Of a stretch of 22,767 nucleotides of DNA, positions 22,684-22,767 are shown piece after piece. Each line of letters begins with the position of its first letter. The first letter of the stretch is position 1. The DNA comes from JANXQG01 sp037147235 (lineage in GTDB: Bacteria > Planctomycetota > Planctomycetia > Pirellulales > Thermoguttaceae). The position numbers and the translations under genes are program-made. The stretch spans positions 1 through 22,767 of the forward strand of contig JBAWVO010000080.1 of NCBI GenBank assembly GCA_037147235.1, given 5' to 3'. The notes under the pieces are model-generated. The model was not told the origin of the DNA. It saw only the letters and a program-made list of their open reading frames with translations, and ran no database searches.

Positions 22684-22714
22684 TGGAGAGTTTTGCCCCT
22701 TCTACCCAGCATAA

Positions 22715-22740
22715 CCCAGGGTGCGCTGCGCGACCCTGGG
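22715..22740. terminator. GC-rich hairpin after the surface-protein fragment
   Basis: CCCAGGGT (22715-22722) and ACCCTGGG (22733-22740) form a perfect 8-bp stem, with GCGC-rich sequence in the loop, followed by CTTTGCTGTT. It lies 31 bases after the final stop and may terminate transcription. The CCCAGGGT...ACCCTGGGCTTT layout is a form I recall from planctomycete intergenic regions. A smaller hairpin, AACCGC-TTC-GCGGTT, follows at the window end. Confidence 0.5.
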
Positions 22741-22767
22741 CTTTGCTGTTGAACCGCTTCGCGGTTA

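Overview
The window looks like a chromosomal arsenic-resistance island from a planctomycete-like bacterium. This placement is an inference. It rests on the right flank, which carries a J-like/membrane/SUMF1 fusion protein and an MBG plus autotransporter-type beta-strand surface protein with a short conserved-looking C-terminus, both of styles common in Planctomycetota, and on small GC-rich intergenic palindromes. No rRNA, tRNA or CRISPR was seen.

Layout. (1) Positions 102-5595, minus strand: one long operon led by an ArsR repressor, followed by dihydrolipoyl dehydrogenase, a lipoyl H-protein homologue, an OsmC-family protein, a small CxxC thioredoxin, two DGC-domain proteins, a truncated membrane-anchored thioredoxin and two ArsF-like extracytoplasmic CPTC proteins. 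(2) Positions 5699-10351, minus strand: a second operon led by a close ArsR paralogue, then the arsenite exporter ACR3 and a membrane-fusion protein/FtsX permease/ATPase export set. Both operons have a TTGAC-N17-TAA promoter whose -10 box lies inside the same inverted-repeat operator (ATTTG..CAAAT). (3) Positions 10741-16919, plus strand: arsM (arsenite methyltransferase), arsC (thioredoxin-type arsenate reductase), two paralogous exported thioredoxin-fold proteins with cysteine-rich C-terminal tails, a FtsX permease and its ATPase, a third and different ArsR, and a decayed second arsC. (4) Positions 16920-22767: a degenerate flank with a repeat element, an addiction-module antitoxin next to a frameshifted RelE/ParE toxin, a 52-bp near-perfect palindrome, a frameshifted SUMF1-domain gene with an exact 45-bp internal duplication, and a truncated surface-protein gene with an in-frame stop.

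Working model. Arsenate is reduced by ArsC, and arsenite is exported by ACR3 or methylated by ArsM. Beyond this standard core, two sets do not fit a known pathway exactly: the ArsR-controlled lipoyl carrier/Lpd/OsmC/DGC/ArsF-like operon, which looks like a dedicated dithiol redox or thiol-arsenic system, and the pair of cysteine-tailed exported proteins with their own FtsX-type ABC transporter. Cysteine-rich C-terminal tails recur in unrelated proteins of the island (ArsM, two ArsRs, both exported proteins). These are the best candidates for undescribed biology here.
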